This document shows, one piece after another, positions 13,806 through 28,800 of a DNA stretch of 64,000 nt. Made by a program: the position numbers and the translations under genes. The notes under the pieces are model-generated. The model was not told the origin of the DNA. It saw only the letters and a list, made by a program, of their open reading frames with translations, and searched no databases. This stretch comes from Maratus speciosus (taxonomy: Eukaryota; Arthropoda; Arachnida; Araneae; Salticidae), in contig OZ010792.1 of assembly GCA_963932465.1 (NCBI GenBank), positions 510,245,100-510,309,099 on the forward strand, written 5' to 3'. The first letter of the stretch is position 1, and the number at the start of each line of letters is the position of its first letter.

Positions 13806-16800
13806 ATTATAAATTTAGTAAATGTCAAAATCAATTTAAAGTAGAATTCAACATATACTTTTGGTCTGTAAAAATGAGACCTTCCAACTGCAAATATTTA
13901 TAACCTTGCAATTGTAAAATTTATAGGAGATATAAATAAGTTTATAGGTACTCCATCTTAAGTAGAAATGAAAATCAATAATTTTATTTAGCTTGATCAA
14001 AAATAGTGTTATATCCCTATCCCATACTGACAAAAAAATATATAATAATGGAAAAAAAAATGGTTTTTGAATTAAGAAATTCAGTGAAACTTTTCCCGAA
14101 AAGCTATCTTAATCCTTTCGGGTCTGGTGTATTATCATGGAAGGCGGTAGTATTTCGAGTGACGCAGCCTTAAGCCTAAAATCGTATCGTATCGTATCGT
14201 ATCGTATCATAGAATTCGTAGATGGCGGAACTCATATATACAGCTAACTAGACATCAAAGAAAACGCGAAAAGCCGCCTTTTAATAACTCAGCAGATATA
14301 TGTCTTATTGTTCTGAATTTTCTAGAACAGTCTTATATCTGCAGTCTAATCGTATACTGAAATTTTTGCATTTCTACGTGCAGTATATTTTGAGATCTAA
14401 ATAGCCATTTTTAAAGTGAAAACGTTGGTATAATATCGAGGAAGTTCCTAATTTGAAAATCTCGAAAACGGTTCTAACGATTATTTTTAAATTGATACAT
14501 AATATAAATGTGATTAAGGCGAGGTGAATAACACTTTTCTTTTTTCTGGGAAAACTCTCGTTCGTTAAATAATTCGATTTTTTTTTCTCTCGAAAATGAC
14601 ACGGGCGATTTTTTAAAAATCAAATAAATATGTTTCAGATGAACCAAATAACAATTTACTTGTTTCCAGAAAGACTCTTGTTCGTTTTATAATGCGCATG
14701 AAAAATCGGACTATATTTCTTCGCCATTCTATGGAAATTTCACCGAAAATGCATGACACTGTATTCATACACATGCTTTCTTTTTAACCACTTTTGGGGA
14801 GAAAAATTTCGTCTTCCCACTGGCTGAGTGGCTAAGGGCCATCGTTTACTGACCTTAAGATAGGCAGTTCGATACTCCCTGATACGTGTTTTCACATGTG
14901 AATGTTTTTTTTTTTTTTTTAAGTCTGCTAGTTGACCATTATTCTCAGTTCCTTTGTAATTTTTTTAATTGCTATTAAGTTAAATAAAATTACAATTATA
15001 ATGACGCCAATTTGATGATGATTATTTCTTGGCAATTTTTCAACAATAAAAATATTACCATAAATTTTATAAATATATTTAATTTCAATCACTTTACAAA
15101 AAATATACATTAATAATTATTATTTGAATATAAATCACACGATCAGAAACGTAAAAAAATAATTCATTTCAGCTCTTCTTTTTATAATATCAATTTTTAT
15201 TATTATGACGGTCAATCAATATATAATCACTGACATCCATAATATTATTATTATTATAATTATTATTTTCCTTGCATAAAAGCTATTGTGATGTAATAAT
15301 TCTTTTATAATAAATAATTTAGTTGAAATGTTTTATTTATAAATATCAGTGAAGTTTGATAACCCCGAGACAATTCTTTTTATTTAACTTTGCAATATTT
15401 ACAGTTTACATAATAAGCATATCAGAATTCTGGTGTCGCCATCTTTTGACGCAATTGCGTAGTATTATAGAGAAATGTTTGATAAAAACTTTGAAGTAGA
15501 CAGTTTTTAAATCGAAGAATTATTTTAAGAGATATTTAATGTTAAGTCTGGATAAAATTGTCTCATTAAAAAAGTCTCATAGGAAAAAAAAATATACATG
15601 GGAATTTAATCATTTTCATTCAATTTAATCATTCAATAGAAACTCGAAGTTTGCAGAGTGCATTTATTATTTTTAACTTGCCTAATTTTTTGACGGTTTA
15701 TTTCAATTTTAAATTAAAATTTTCAGAATTTCCAGAGATATTTTTTACATATTTTAGAAAAGGTTATTTTAAATTGTTGCCAAATGTTAAAACAGCGCAA
15801 AGAATAATATATCCTTTAAATTAAAAATTTATTCACACGTGACTATTATAAACAGAAAAAAATCCTTTTAAATTAGAATTAAATGATAACGTGTTAAAAG
15901 CAGGAAAATATTAAACATTACGTCATAAAAATTGTTTTTACACATGCTTACTTAAAATGAAAGAAAATTATAAAATAATCATTATTTTCAAATTAGAATT
16001 AAATGATTACGCATTAAAAGAAGGAAAACATTGAAAATTACGTCATAAAAATTATATTTACACGTGAATATTAAAAGAAAAAGAAAATTTTTAAATAATA
16101 AATTCATTGATATGTGTTAAAAGTCGTAAATGGAGGAAATTACGTCATATTGGCCAAAGTGGCCAAAACAGTTTACAAAACACATTGCAAAACATATTGC
16201 AAAACAGTGTAAATTAAAAAATATATTTATATGAGAGATTTATTTCAAATTTCGAGATGATATTTTTAACTATAGTTGCTAAGTTTAAGGTAGTGCAAAT
16301 AATATTATCTTTCTAATAATAAAAATATTTTCAGTTGAATGTTACAAAGAGAAAGGAAAGTTTGGTGAAAATTATGTCAGATTTAAAACGTTACATTTAA
16401 AATCTCTTATTTAAAATCATTTTCTTATAGCGTTGTTAAAAAATACCATAAAGCAAAGACTCTGTTGACTTAGTTCCTTTTATATTTGGTAATTTTCAAA
16501 TGTTTAACTAATCTTATTTAATCAAGCAGGGAAACAGCAACTAACATCAGCTGATTCGGTTTTGAAATCCCTCAGTAAAAGGGAAACCCGTTTACAGTAA
16601 GATCGCCATTGATTTTTTAATTATACAGAGCAGCCTCGATTATCCGAGCTAATTGGGACTGTTAGTAAATCGGAATCGGAAATCTCGGTTAATAGAAACT
16701 GTGTGTAAAAACTCGCCGTGCTTGCGAATTTAACATCTCTTTTTAAAAAATATATAGAACGTTTTTTAAATAATAAAAGTAAATATATGTAAAGTTCTGT

Positions 16801-19800
16801 TTCACAGCTTAACAAATTTAAAAAGAAAATCAACTACCAGTAGTAAATTTTAAAATGCAAATTGAAAAATTTACGAAAGTTCACACAGCCACTGGAAACA
16901 AAGCATTGTTCGCTATTGACTTCTCATGGTCCAATGTTTCCAGTGGTGTAGTCGTAAAAAAAACAGAGGGTATACGTTCTAAGCAGAGGGTATACGCTCA
17001 AGGCAAAGCGTATACCCTAGAGTGCATATACTATAGCTTTCTTGAGAAACAGAGGGTATACGGTGTTCCTTAAAACAATCCAGAGGGTATACGGCGTATA
17101 CCCCAGTATACCCCCCACTACATCCCTGAATGTTTCTTTGGAGTTGAGTGCTTTTGGGGGCAGAAGGGCCTGTATAGCACGGACAGTGAGCTAAAGAGTG
17201 TGGTTATTTTTAAGGCTCATTCAAAAGGGAAAAAAATCAGACTTTGTTATCGGCTCGGTTAACAGAAACCTCGATTAATCGAAGCTCGGTTAATCCAGGT
17301 TCTACTATAATTCAATCTTCTGTAATCTTTTTAAAGCAGATCAAATTAATGGACTTTAGCACAAAGTCACATCGCTGATAACTGCCATGCTTGTTGGCCA
17401 CTTTTTTTTCAAAAAGTTTGCTTCACCTTATTCAATTAATGAGATATCTCCGATAAAATAAGTCACATTTTCCCGTTCTAAAATACTGGTATCCAAAAAT
17501 CGTAACATGTAACTGACACTACAAGTACTCATGGAACTAGACTATTTTAAGTCTGATTTTTATTATAGACTATATAAAATTATTAAAAATATATATTATG
17601 ATAGGAACTAGCGGGCTTCGTCCGCTATTTACGTTACGGATATAAAAATCATGTTTTTTTTAGGGAAAAAGAAATAAAAACCTATTTGACGATAGGTTTA
17701 TAAAGACACATTTTGTATTTGTTATATTTCCGGGGATGAGGAGGGGGGGGGGGGGCTATTTTGATTAAATATCGCAATTAGTCTACATGGCAGATATAAT
17801 TATGATAGACACTAGCGGACTTCGCTAGCGGACTTGATTTATCTTTTGTGTCACGCTATTCAAAATTGTGAGTAAGATTTATGTAAATGGTTTCTTTGCG
17901 TCATTGTGTCCAAACTACATGAAATGTATGAAAAAGGACAGTTTGACGCAAATAAACCATTTACATAAATCTTACTCACAATTTTGAATAGCGTGACACA
18001 AAAGATAAATCAATTTATTGAAATAAATACATTTCAATGCATAGTATAGATTTAATGAAAGTGATATATTTAACAGTGAATTGGAAAATTAAAAGTATTG
18101 TGTAGATGTAAAAAAAATATTTTAACCAAGTCAAAAATAATTTAAATTGAATTTTAAAAAACAAACCTTTTAAAGTCACATCAAGGCGTCACTTAAATTT
18201 TATATCATATCTTTTAAAACACATATTTTGAATTTATGAGAGATGTAAATGATAAAGCAATAGCAAATAAAATTTTATGCAGCTTTTCATGTTGAACATA
18301 ACTTTTGCACATGCGATTATAAATAAAACAAAAATAAAATGGTGAAATAAATACAAATATATTTTTTAAGAAATAGCATAACGTCACTCAAAATTTGATA
18401 TCAGTATTTTTAAGTTCCATATTTAAAATTCTTAGAGCATAAGATAAAGTGCTGCGTCAGAAACTTTTAACCCGTCAAGGGTTTTTGCATTGATTAATAG
18501 TACATGTCTTTTCATCGAATATTATTTTGTCTTATACTTTTGTGACTGTTACTTTACTGTCATTTTATCTATCTATAGTAATGATAGTATATGGCCATGC
18601 CTTTCTTACCATGCCTTCATTTAGGTTTTGGCATTTAGTAACAACAATAATAATAATAGTTTGCTTAATTCTCTTTGCACCGTTAGCGATTCCTTTATTT
18701 TATACATACAGTGTTCCACAAAAGTGAAGGTACAGGGAGTAGTTCTTGAAAAATATGCAAATTTCACAATGGTGAATAGAAATAATATTATTTAATAAAT
18801 TAAAATAATTAATTAGCAGCCTTTGTTACATTATACAATGAAATGTTAATGGAAATTTCCTTTGAACATACTGAAAAAATATTATAAACTTATTATAGTT
18901 CAAAAATACTTCCACAAAAGTCATGGTACATTCGTAAAAATTTTTAAATGTTCACTCATTTTTATATTTTACTGAACATAATCGTATTCCCACAGAATAC
19001 ACAGTACATATAAATATATTTGTTGTTATCTCAGCAGAGGAAATCTCATATGAATTTTAAAAATGTTGAAAAAAGAACTTACAGTGAAGGAAACAAAAAT
19101 AAATGTTAATCTTCATGGAAAAAAAGTATAAATTTAAAAAAAATCTAAAAAAAAAAACAACAACTGAAATAATGTTTCGAAGCCATTCCATCATAAAAAA
19201 AGTAATTAATAGGTACAAAAAAAAAGAAAAAAGGATTGCAAATAAAGCTTGAAACGGCCTTCCTAAAAAATTAACAGTGAGAGATGTTAGAATAATAATA
19301 CTCTGCATTTCTGAAAATCCCTCAATTAGTGCTAGAAAATAACTGAGGAATTGGAAAAGCATGGCAATTAAATAATATATACAGAAACTATCAACAGGGT
19401 CAATAATGATGCTGAGTTTGGATCAAGATCTGCAAAGAGAAAATCGTACATCTCTCCAATCAACAGAAAGAAGAGAGTAGAATTTTCCAGAAAATCTTCA
19501 TATGCATTTCTGAAACATTTAATTTTTTCACATGGGTCTAAGTTTAATATTTTCAGCATAAATGGACGAATTAGATTTTAGAGAAGAAAGGATGGTGCTC
19601 TGAATCCCAGATATACGACAAAAACTGCAGAGCATGTTGGAAGAGTTGTAATGATTTGGGCTGTATGTCAGTGTCAGGAGTGTGAAATTTAGATTTCACT
19701 GAAACTATCATGGACAGATCTGAATAATTAATTATTTTAAATAAAATTTGGAGGACAGTGCCTTAAAGTTAGGTGTCTCGCAGGACTGCTACTTCCAATA

Positions 19801-22800
19801 AGATAATGATCCCAAGCACACTGCTCATATTTTCTGATTATGGCTGCTCTATAATGCCCCCACGCCCTTGCAGCTCATTCACAAATTCCATACTTAAATT
19901 CCATTAAACATTTATAGAGTATCTTACAGCAGCAAGTGAATAGTTATGATACCAGAAATAAAAAATTGTTGAAAAGTGTTTTACTTGCAGAATGGAATAA
20001 AATTTTTAAAAATATTACAGAAAATGTGGTAAAATAAATGGTAAACAGACTTAAAGCAATCCTGAAAATGAAAGGATATGCAACTAAATATTAGAAAAGG
20101 TTTTTCTTTAATATTTTTTTTTAATTTCCACGTGTACCTTGACATTTGTGGAAGTATTTTTGAACCTATATTTCATGTATTTTCATTTTTGAAGTTTCTA
20201 AAATAAATTATTATTAAATTTTTCTTGTATAATATAGCAAAAGCTGTTATTAAATAATTCTCATTTGTTAATTCAATTTTATTTGCACTCATCATGGTTA
20301 ATTTTACATATTTTACGAAAAATACTTCCTGTACCATCACTTTTGTGGAATACTGCATATTTCACTCTTTAGATTTAAAGTATAGGTTACTTTTCTGAAC
20401 GAATCATGTATGATAAAACACAAAAAACATTAGAAAGTTGTAATATCTGGTAAACCCTGTTGTCATACGATATTTTCCAAACGTCACCCCTAACCTATTA
20501 TCATATAAATATGAATTGAATAGTACACAAAATAAGTACATTCATTACATTTCAGACAATGAGATCATCTTTAAACTTCAGTAAATCTATTTGGATAGCT
20601 ACGATTAACGTTGTTAAAGTAAAAGTAATTTTGTTCAAAATTGAAAAAAAAATCGGACCTGAAAGGGTTAAATAAATGAATAAAATCCGATTTAAGGGGT
20701 CTCAGGACTCTTAAAGCTTTAAAATTTTCGAAATTTTGATTTTTTTTAGATGTTAAACTCCTATCTTTTCTGAACATTTTGGTATAATTGTTTTTTTGAA
20801 ATTCCCATTAGAACAGAAGTTATGGCTTTTAGAATTATACTCGCTCAGCAGCTGAAGCGGCGTTTTCGAAATTTTGAAGTCATTTTTCTCCAAATGACGT
20901 TTTTGGGCATCACGCGCACGATATCTCCAAAACTTCTGAATATTTTTTCAGGAAATTTTCAAAGCATATGTTTCATGTTAGTCTGTATAAACTGAACCTA
21001 AAATTCCCTTTTTATTGCCCAAATAAATATTTTTTTAGGTGATTATACTCTTGAAATTTTCTAAATTTTGCATTAGCTAAATACAACTTTGTATTAAAAA
21101 TGTAAAAATGCTTTAAATACAAATTTATTGAGGTTCAGAGTCATTATTATAATCTGAAGTATAAGTAGGTACCAAGTGTTTCATTCTAGTTGCAAATTTT
21201 ATTTTGTAATCCTACGCGTCATCTGTTATTCCAATTTTCTGCTCGTCAAAAGTCTGACGGTTTGGAGTCCCCTGTAAACGATAATTCTGGACCTTTCAAT
21301 TTTTAAATACATGAAATGAATGAACATACTTATATCTTTCATCCCAATAAAATTTTTGTTTTAAAATGATATACACTTTAAGATATTAAATTTTGAAAAT
21401 GGTGTTTTTTTTTCATTTTTTTCATTTTTTCCAATTATAAGAGTTCTGAGACTCCTTAAAAGGGATAAAATCTGAAAAATAATCGATTCTGATACACCTC
21501 ACCCACCTCTTTCTCAAGATCATTTTTCTGCGATTCCAGAATTCTGTTTGAGCGAGCCATGTCTTCTTTCAATGCTGTCGTGGCATTCAGCTTTTCCTGC
21601 GTGTCTCTCAGACGCTGTGTCTTTTTCTCCAGGGCCTCTTCGGCTGCCTTTGCTCTCCTTTCGGCATCCTCTTTTTCAATAGTAAGCTCCTGCATTTTCC
21701 GACCCAGATCGACAGTGTTGTTCTGTTTCGACATATGGGACAGCTGGCTTTCAGCAGCACTAAGTCGTGTTCTGTAAATTAAAGACGAAGTTTTATTTAT
21801 AAAATATACACTGTAAAATAAATCTGTAATTCTACAGATGTAAAGTTACAGAAATCTGTATGCTTACTAAAGTTTTATCTGTACACTGTACGAAATAAGC
21901 AAATTAAATTTAAAAAAAATCAAAAAACCCGACTGCGTAAAAAGCGAACTAATTAATTATTTCTCATCAATGTGAAACTATTTTTTATATTACTTACCTA
22001 TTTTTTTTATTTACTTGTATTAATGACTTTTAAGTTGCGTTTAATTGTTAGTCCTATCTATAAACACTGTTTTGATGAGGCCTATAGATGCCTATGATGG
22101 TTAGAGTTGAGTGAAGCTAGAGATCTTACCTATACAACTTCCAGGTTGTGTAATATTTAAACGGAGCTTCTGACTGTAAAATGGTCTAGGAAACATCGTC
22201 TTCATTTTGAAAGACCTATCCAATGATATGCCACTCAATAGGGTGCGTAATTTTTTTTTCGTATCTACCGCCATTTTGTATTTTACGGCCGCCATTTTGA
22301 ATTTATAAAAACAAAACCGAGCCTATAACCATCGGACGGTTAAGACGAATCGATAGAGACCTCATTCATTAAAATCCATCCAGCCGTTGGCATGTTTCGA
22401 GGGTATAAAAAAACCCACATACCCAGATACGCGTGAAACACATAACCCATCTTGGCAGTCGGGTAAAAAGATGTAAATCTACAAAAATAATTTTTAAGAA
22501 TCGACTAAAATTACAGTAATCTTGCTAAAATTTTATCTGTAACCGGGGTTGCAGTTACACAAAAAGTTCTAGGTATCCCAGTTTCCTAAGAAATTCTTAG
22601 TAACCTTGCCAATTTTTTGATTTACGGTGCAAAAGTGTATCTGTTACACGAATTTTTGTTGTTACCGTTACATAAAAATTTCTAGGAATTCCAATTTCCT
22701 AAGAAATTCTTAGTAACCATAATAGATTTTTTTATTTACCGTGCGAAAGTGTATCTGTTACATGAATTTTTGTTGTTGCCGTTACATGAAATTCCTAGGC

Positions 22801-25800
22801 ATCCCAGTTTCCTAAGAAATTCTTAGTAACCTTGCACATTTTTTGATTTACGGTGCTGTTACATGAATTTTTGTTGTTGCCGTTACATAAAACGTTCTAA
22901 AAATCCCAGTTTCCTAGAAAAATTTTAGTAACTTTAAAGATTTTTTTTTTACAGTGTGGGTTTTTTAAATAATTATTTTAATACAAATTACAGTGCTTCG
23001 CGGGCCAGATTTTAGCGTCAATAAGGGTCAACCCAAAACTCGAAAACGAACCCTACACACTTCAACCAGAAACTGACTCGAACCCGAAATGAAAGGAAAT
23101 TAATCTATATTTTAATACAATTATCGGAAAATAGTGTACATGTACAATTATGTATCTAATTCCAATTTTATCTTTTTTGTATAAAAAGGAACACATATAT
23201 ACGCATTAATATTCAAATATATATATTTTTTTTTTTAATATTCAGGATTGAGTTTTGAAATGTCGGGTTTTTCCACCCCGATCTGAAAGAATCAACACTC
23301 AACCCACACCCGAAACATTTAAAGTCAACCCAAAACAACGAAAAACATTAGCGCCATCCCGAACCGCAGATCGGGTCGGATTTGTATATAATTGGGTAGC
23401 CCGATCCAATGCAGCTCTCTAATCTAAATATACAGGGTAAAAATTTCTATACATAGGTCAAAATTTTTATTTTGAAAACGGGTTAACACCAAAACGGAAG
23501 TTTTGTGAAAAAAAAGAAAGAAAAAGAAGAATGGACGGAAATTTTGCTTCCAGAGAAATTTTTCACGGATTATTATTATTTTTTTTTTTGTAGTGTATGT
23601 TAAAATAACTATACCTCTGTCAATTAGTAAAACCCTGATAGAACTTCACTGGAAATGTTCGGGGAATATCTGAGATCCCTTCGCACTGAATGTCAGTTAA
23701 TCGCAGAACACTGGTTGAAGACTACTGATTTAACATCAGCAGTGATCGCTTACCAATGGAAAAAATGACCAATTCTTTATCACTGCAGTCATACAATATC
23801 TCCTAGATCAGCGACGGTGAACACATGACACGTGGCAGAATAATTTTGGCACGGCACTGATTGAAGTTCTAAATTAAACTACAATGGAACTGAACAAATT
23901 ACATGATTTTAGACTAATCAAGTTTGTCTAAATTCATTGTGTTAGAAATTGAAGAAACTAAAATGCAACATAATGAATACCAATCTAGTTCAATATTGAC
24001 TTAAAGATTTTTTCAAATTAAGAAAGGATTTGACTAGCAAAAGAGGAAGATCCTCGGGCATTTTCAGAAGAAATATCGATAGTAAAATTATGAAAACTTG
24101 GAATTAAATTCCAGATACGAAGAGCTGTTTAAAGTAGCTGATGCTTGGAATTTTAATTATTTTTCCTCCGATTTAATATTTCCAGAAATGGACAACGGGA
24201 AAAACACAAGTAGAAATTTCCTGTCAGATTGTTCCAATTCAGTTGGTAATCTTAAAAACTGGCAAATTTTAAACTAAGCAGTTTTTTCAGAAATTTGGCA
24301 CTTAAAAGTAGCTAAGTATGAACCTGATATCAATTTTTTGGCATTTAAGATGCAACGACAAAAATCACATTTTTAAAGAAATTATTAGCTAAAATATAGC
24401 ATGGAGTGAAAAGTCCCAGGACTCGCTATAGCTGTCAGCCAGTGTTGGGGTTTTGGACGCCCAAAACTAGTTTTGGACAGGACATGTGGGTTTTACTGTC
24501 CAAAACTGTACTAAAGTGTCTAAAACTGTACTAAAGCGTTCAAAACTGTACTAAAGTGTCTAAAACTGTACTAAAGCGTTCAAAACTGTACTAAAGTGTC
24601 CAAAACCTTAAAAAAAGCAACATTCCACATGTAAGCACTGCACACTTATTAAACATATGAATAAATATAAATATCTCACAATATATTTTACTAACATTCC
24701 ATTTAATTCTTTGGTAAATGAAAAAAAAGTTCAAATTTTTCTTATATCTGTGTAACATAAAAAGTTCTGTTTCTGTTAAAATTGAGTTATAATAATAAGA
24801 AATTCTTTATAATACCACACATGTAGTATAGGGAGGGGAGATTTGCTTAACACTAATGCTTTTGTTTCACTTTTTGTGCAAGAAAATGTTACAAAGAAAT
24901 TTCTTTTAAATAATATTTCATTGTAAATTATCTTTTCTAGATTATAGGATAATGAAAGAAAAACACAAATATTTAATTTAAAATCTAGAAGTTATTTTTA
25001 AATTATGTATTTTTATTATGAATTTAATCTAATTCTAGTGAACATTCTATTTCTTAAGAGTTAAATAGTGTTGTTATAATAATAGTCATATAATAGTGTT
25101 ATAATAATAGTCAATATCTAAATATCTCATAATCAAACAAAATCAATTATTTTTATTTATACTATTTCTTAATATACACATATACATAGTTGCCAGCCGT
25201 AAGCTGGTTTAATCAGTATGCTGAACCTGAACTCCATTTATCAATTATTTCCAGTAACAACTCTCGGGACTTTCAGTAACAGAATCAGAATGTATTCTTC
25301 ATAAAAATCATTATTACTTCTATTAACTACTATTATTTAAATGAATAACATTAAAATTATGATACATAATTAAATTTAATATCTTCTTAATGTAATTACT
25401 TTGTTACGTAGGGCAATTAGGTTGTTGCTACTAAATTGTTAGGTAGTATAACGTAGGGTAATTAGGTTGTTAATACTAAATTGGTATTTTTGTATTGTAA
25501 TCTTTTTGCCAATTTTTTAAACTTTTAGCATTGTTCTGATAAATACAATTTTACTACAAAATATAGTTTTGGACAGTTTAAGACAGTTTTAGACAGAAGG
25601 AGGGTTTTGGACAGTACGGTTTAAACCATGGATTTTACCGTGGTTTTTACCGTTGTGTCCAAAACCTTGACAACCCTGCTGTCAGCACTAACAAATTATC
25701 CATGTGATTTATAGAAAGTACCATACTTCAAAACATTAATTTCAAGTTTCCATGACATTTCGGCCTTTTCTTTACGAACTTTAATAATGTAAGTGGCAGT

Positions 25801-28800
25801 ACTTCTGCTTTAGTGAAAACAATGGATGAAAGAGAATTCATGAGTTGATTAAACATTGCTTTTTTAAAAAAAAAAAAAAAAAAAAAAACAAAAAAAAAAA
25901 AAAAAACAGTCCGAATCCACGAATGGCATGTGAAACATTAAAGCACATCTGAAAAAAATCCACCATATTGCTTTGTATGACAGAAAAGTGAAAGTGAGAG
26001 ATATACTAGATGACATTGTACAGATATATAGAGAATGTGTCAGAAATATTTGCATGAACATTTGAACATGAAGAAACTTTGTACGATATGGCTGCCGCGT
26101 TTCCTAACAAAAGACCAGAACAGCAACGTGTCGATGGTTAAAAGTGCAATTTGACGATATTTCAGCGTTATACAAATGAGTTATTTCGCTGAATTGTAAC
26201 ATTGGATGGAACTTGAATCCATCACTACATACCTGAGTCCAATAAGCAGTCATCTGAGAAGTTAGAACGGGGCGAAAGCAGCCCAAAGCGATCAAAGGCG
26301 CAGCAGTCAGCTAAAAAGGTCTTAGCCGATATTTTTGGGATGCACGTGGCATAATATCTATCTACTATCTTGAGAAAAGATAAACAGTCACAAAGAGTAT
26401 TATGCAGCATTGCTGGATCATTTGAACAAAGAAATAAAGATAAAAATGTCACACAAAAAAATGTTTCACACATCAATTAAAGCTAAATTGCACAAATTGA
26501 CTAGTTGATTATAAATTCCTCCACCATCTAATATATAAGAATGAAAATTTATCTGTCTGTCTGTAATTCTATACAAATCCACAGTCTGGAGGCCAGAATC
26601 GTGAAATGTTACGTACATGTGTATTAAAACACGGCCGGGGCAATTAAAGTAATCCGGAATGGAAATAATTTATAGTTGATTTTTAATCAATAAAAAGCCA
26701 CCAATTTAAGAGCAATTTCCTGTCAAATAAAAATTTTTTTTTTGTTATAGCAGATGCCAACAATTAAAAATCAGCAATAAAATTCTTACCACAAGAGTTA
26801 CTTTTCTATTGCAAGATTTCCAAGTGAAAAATTAAAATGAAATAAATAGTTTGACGAATTAAAAAAAAAAGCGAATATTACGTCATATTGGAAATATAAT
26901 GGACGTCAGAAAGTGAATATGGGTGAATGGGTTTGAAAAAACGTATCGAAACATGATTAAAAACCCGATTATGGATATATTGGCATATTTTAACATTTTG
27001 AGGTTCTCGGAATTTGTTTTCGCCATTTTAAAATCGGCTTCATATATATACGTGTGTGTATGCGTGTATATTAGAATTTCCACAAAGATTTAGGTGCCTA
27101 GAGCTCATTCTTAGAGAAGAACTGAAATAAAGATGGCTTTACTGCTTTTTTTTATTGTTTGCTTTATACTGTAAGTTTAATTTAGAAATTGATTTTTCAA
27201 AACAAATGTTCTCAAAATTCCGGACAACGACGAGTACTTTAGCTAGTCTCTCATAAAAATAGCAAATAAAGCCGTTGTGCAACAATATTAAAAAGCAGAA
27301 AAACCAACGTTTAAAATGCACAAATAATATATAAAAAGCAGCAAACAGCTGTTTCGAATCTACTAGCGAGATTCTTCTTCAGTGCAAAAGGAACAGCGTG
27401 CTAGAAAAAGCAAGGCTGAGCAAAATCATAGACAGAGACGCGCTGGCTTTTATACCCTATGCGGGCGGCGAAGGCGCCGAAACAACCAATGAGAGAGAAG
27501 CAGTGGAAACGACTGGGTGGACAAGTAGCGACATCTACCGGAGAAGTAGAGAAAATAAACCAAAACAGGGGAATTAAATTAACGCTTTCCAAATACTTGG
27601 AAAATCTGGAGTACTAGATAAGTCATTGACTAAAGAGTGAGAATTTTTAATGATATGGTAAGCTTCCCAAAAATCAAGATCAAGGTTAGAAGAACATTTT
27701 TGGATAATGATGGCTGAGGAAAAATCGAACCTATGTTGAGAAGACCAAGAATGTTGAGCAATAGAAGAACGTTTGAGCTCCTGATTTTTAACATAACCTT
27801 CATGCTCTTTTAAACGAAATCTAAGAGCACGTTTAGTCTGACCAATATAAGAAAGACCACACTGACAAGAGATCTGGTAAATGCCCCAATTATCAAGGCG
27901 ATCAACGGGGTGTTTGAGATTTGAAAAAGGGATTTTATTAACAGGAGAAAAAATAACTTTAAAATCAAACCTTCTTAGGATTTTAGCAACTTGCTGACTG
28001 ATTTTAGGAAAAAATGGTAATACAACTGAAGTATTAGAGTTGGAATTAGAATGCTTTTCAGAGTGGCCAGATTTCGTCAATTTCTTATAAATAGAATCGA
28101 TAATATTAGAGGAATAACCACGATCGACAGCAATAGCTTTGAGGTAATTAAGTTCAGCACTAAGTAACTGAGGAGTGGAACAAATATTAGTAGCCCGAAA
28201 AACAAAAGTATTGAAAGCAGCGAATTTCTGGTTAGGGGGATGAGAAGAATACCTGTGAGGTGGGAGACTGACAGCAAAAGGTTTACGAAAGACGGTAGTC
28301 TGAAAGCCATTTTCACAACGAATAACAAGGACATCCAAGAAAGAAAGACAGTTATTGGTCTCAATTTCAGAGGTAAATTGAATGCAGGGATCAATGGAAT
28401 TCATAATAGAGAGAATATGATTAATATCCGAATTCATTTCAATCAGGACATAAACATCATCAACATAACGAACATAGAACGGAAATTTTAAGATTTCAAA
28501 AAGCTTGACCTCAAAATAGTGCATATAAATATCGCATAAAATTGGACTAAGAGGATTACCCATAGCCAAACCGTCAATCATACGGAAGAAATTACCATTG
28601 AAAACAAAAGTATTTTGCGACAAGCAAGCGCGAGTGAGAAGTATAAGTTCCTCGATTTCAAAATAAGAGAAATGGAATTCACAAAGCCTTTTCTTGAGGC
28701 AATCTAAAGCCCCCTCAACCGGAACGTTTGTAAATAATGATTTAACATCAAAAGAAACCATCATGTGACCCTGCGGCTTAAAATTATGAAGTTTTTTAAC

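Larger units (their letters stand above)
21809..22956. mobile_element. MITE with CACTGTAAA ends, hosting another insertion and a tandem array
   Basis: Ends CACTGTAAAATAAATC and, reversed, CACTGTAAAAAAAAAATC; TA precedes the left end. The left end starts only 37 bp upstream of exon 7's acceptor. Inside are an insert (21921-22470) and a tandem array (22545-22950). The terminal style is common among mariner-like MITEs. Confidence 0.55.
24396..26531 (+). mobile_element. Mariner relic split by a hAT element, 3' end lost
   Basis: Left part 24396-24439 (GTGAAAAGTCCCAGGACTCG) and right part from 25679 are contiguous mariner 5' region when the hAT at 24440-25678 and one target copy are removed. The transposase remnant follows. 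The element stops at about 26531, where the family C repeat begins, so the C-terminal part and right end are gone. Confidence 0.7.

Noticed and set aside
18527..18727. Hydrophobic 66-residue frame like a small membrane protein
   Set aside because: It runs into the terminal repeat of the Tc1 element at 18709 and has no supporting context.
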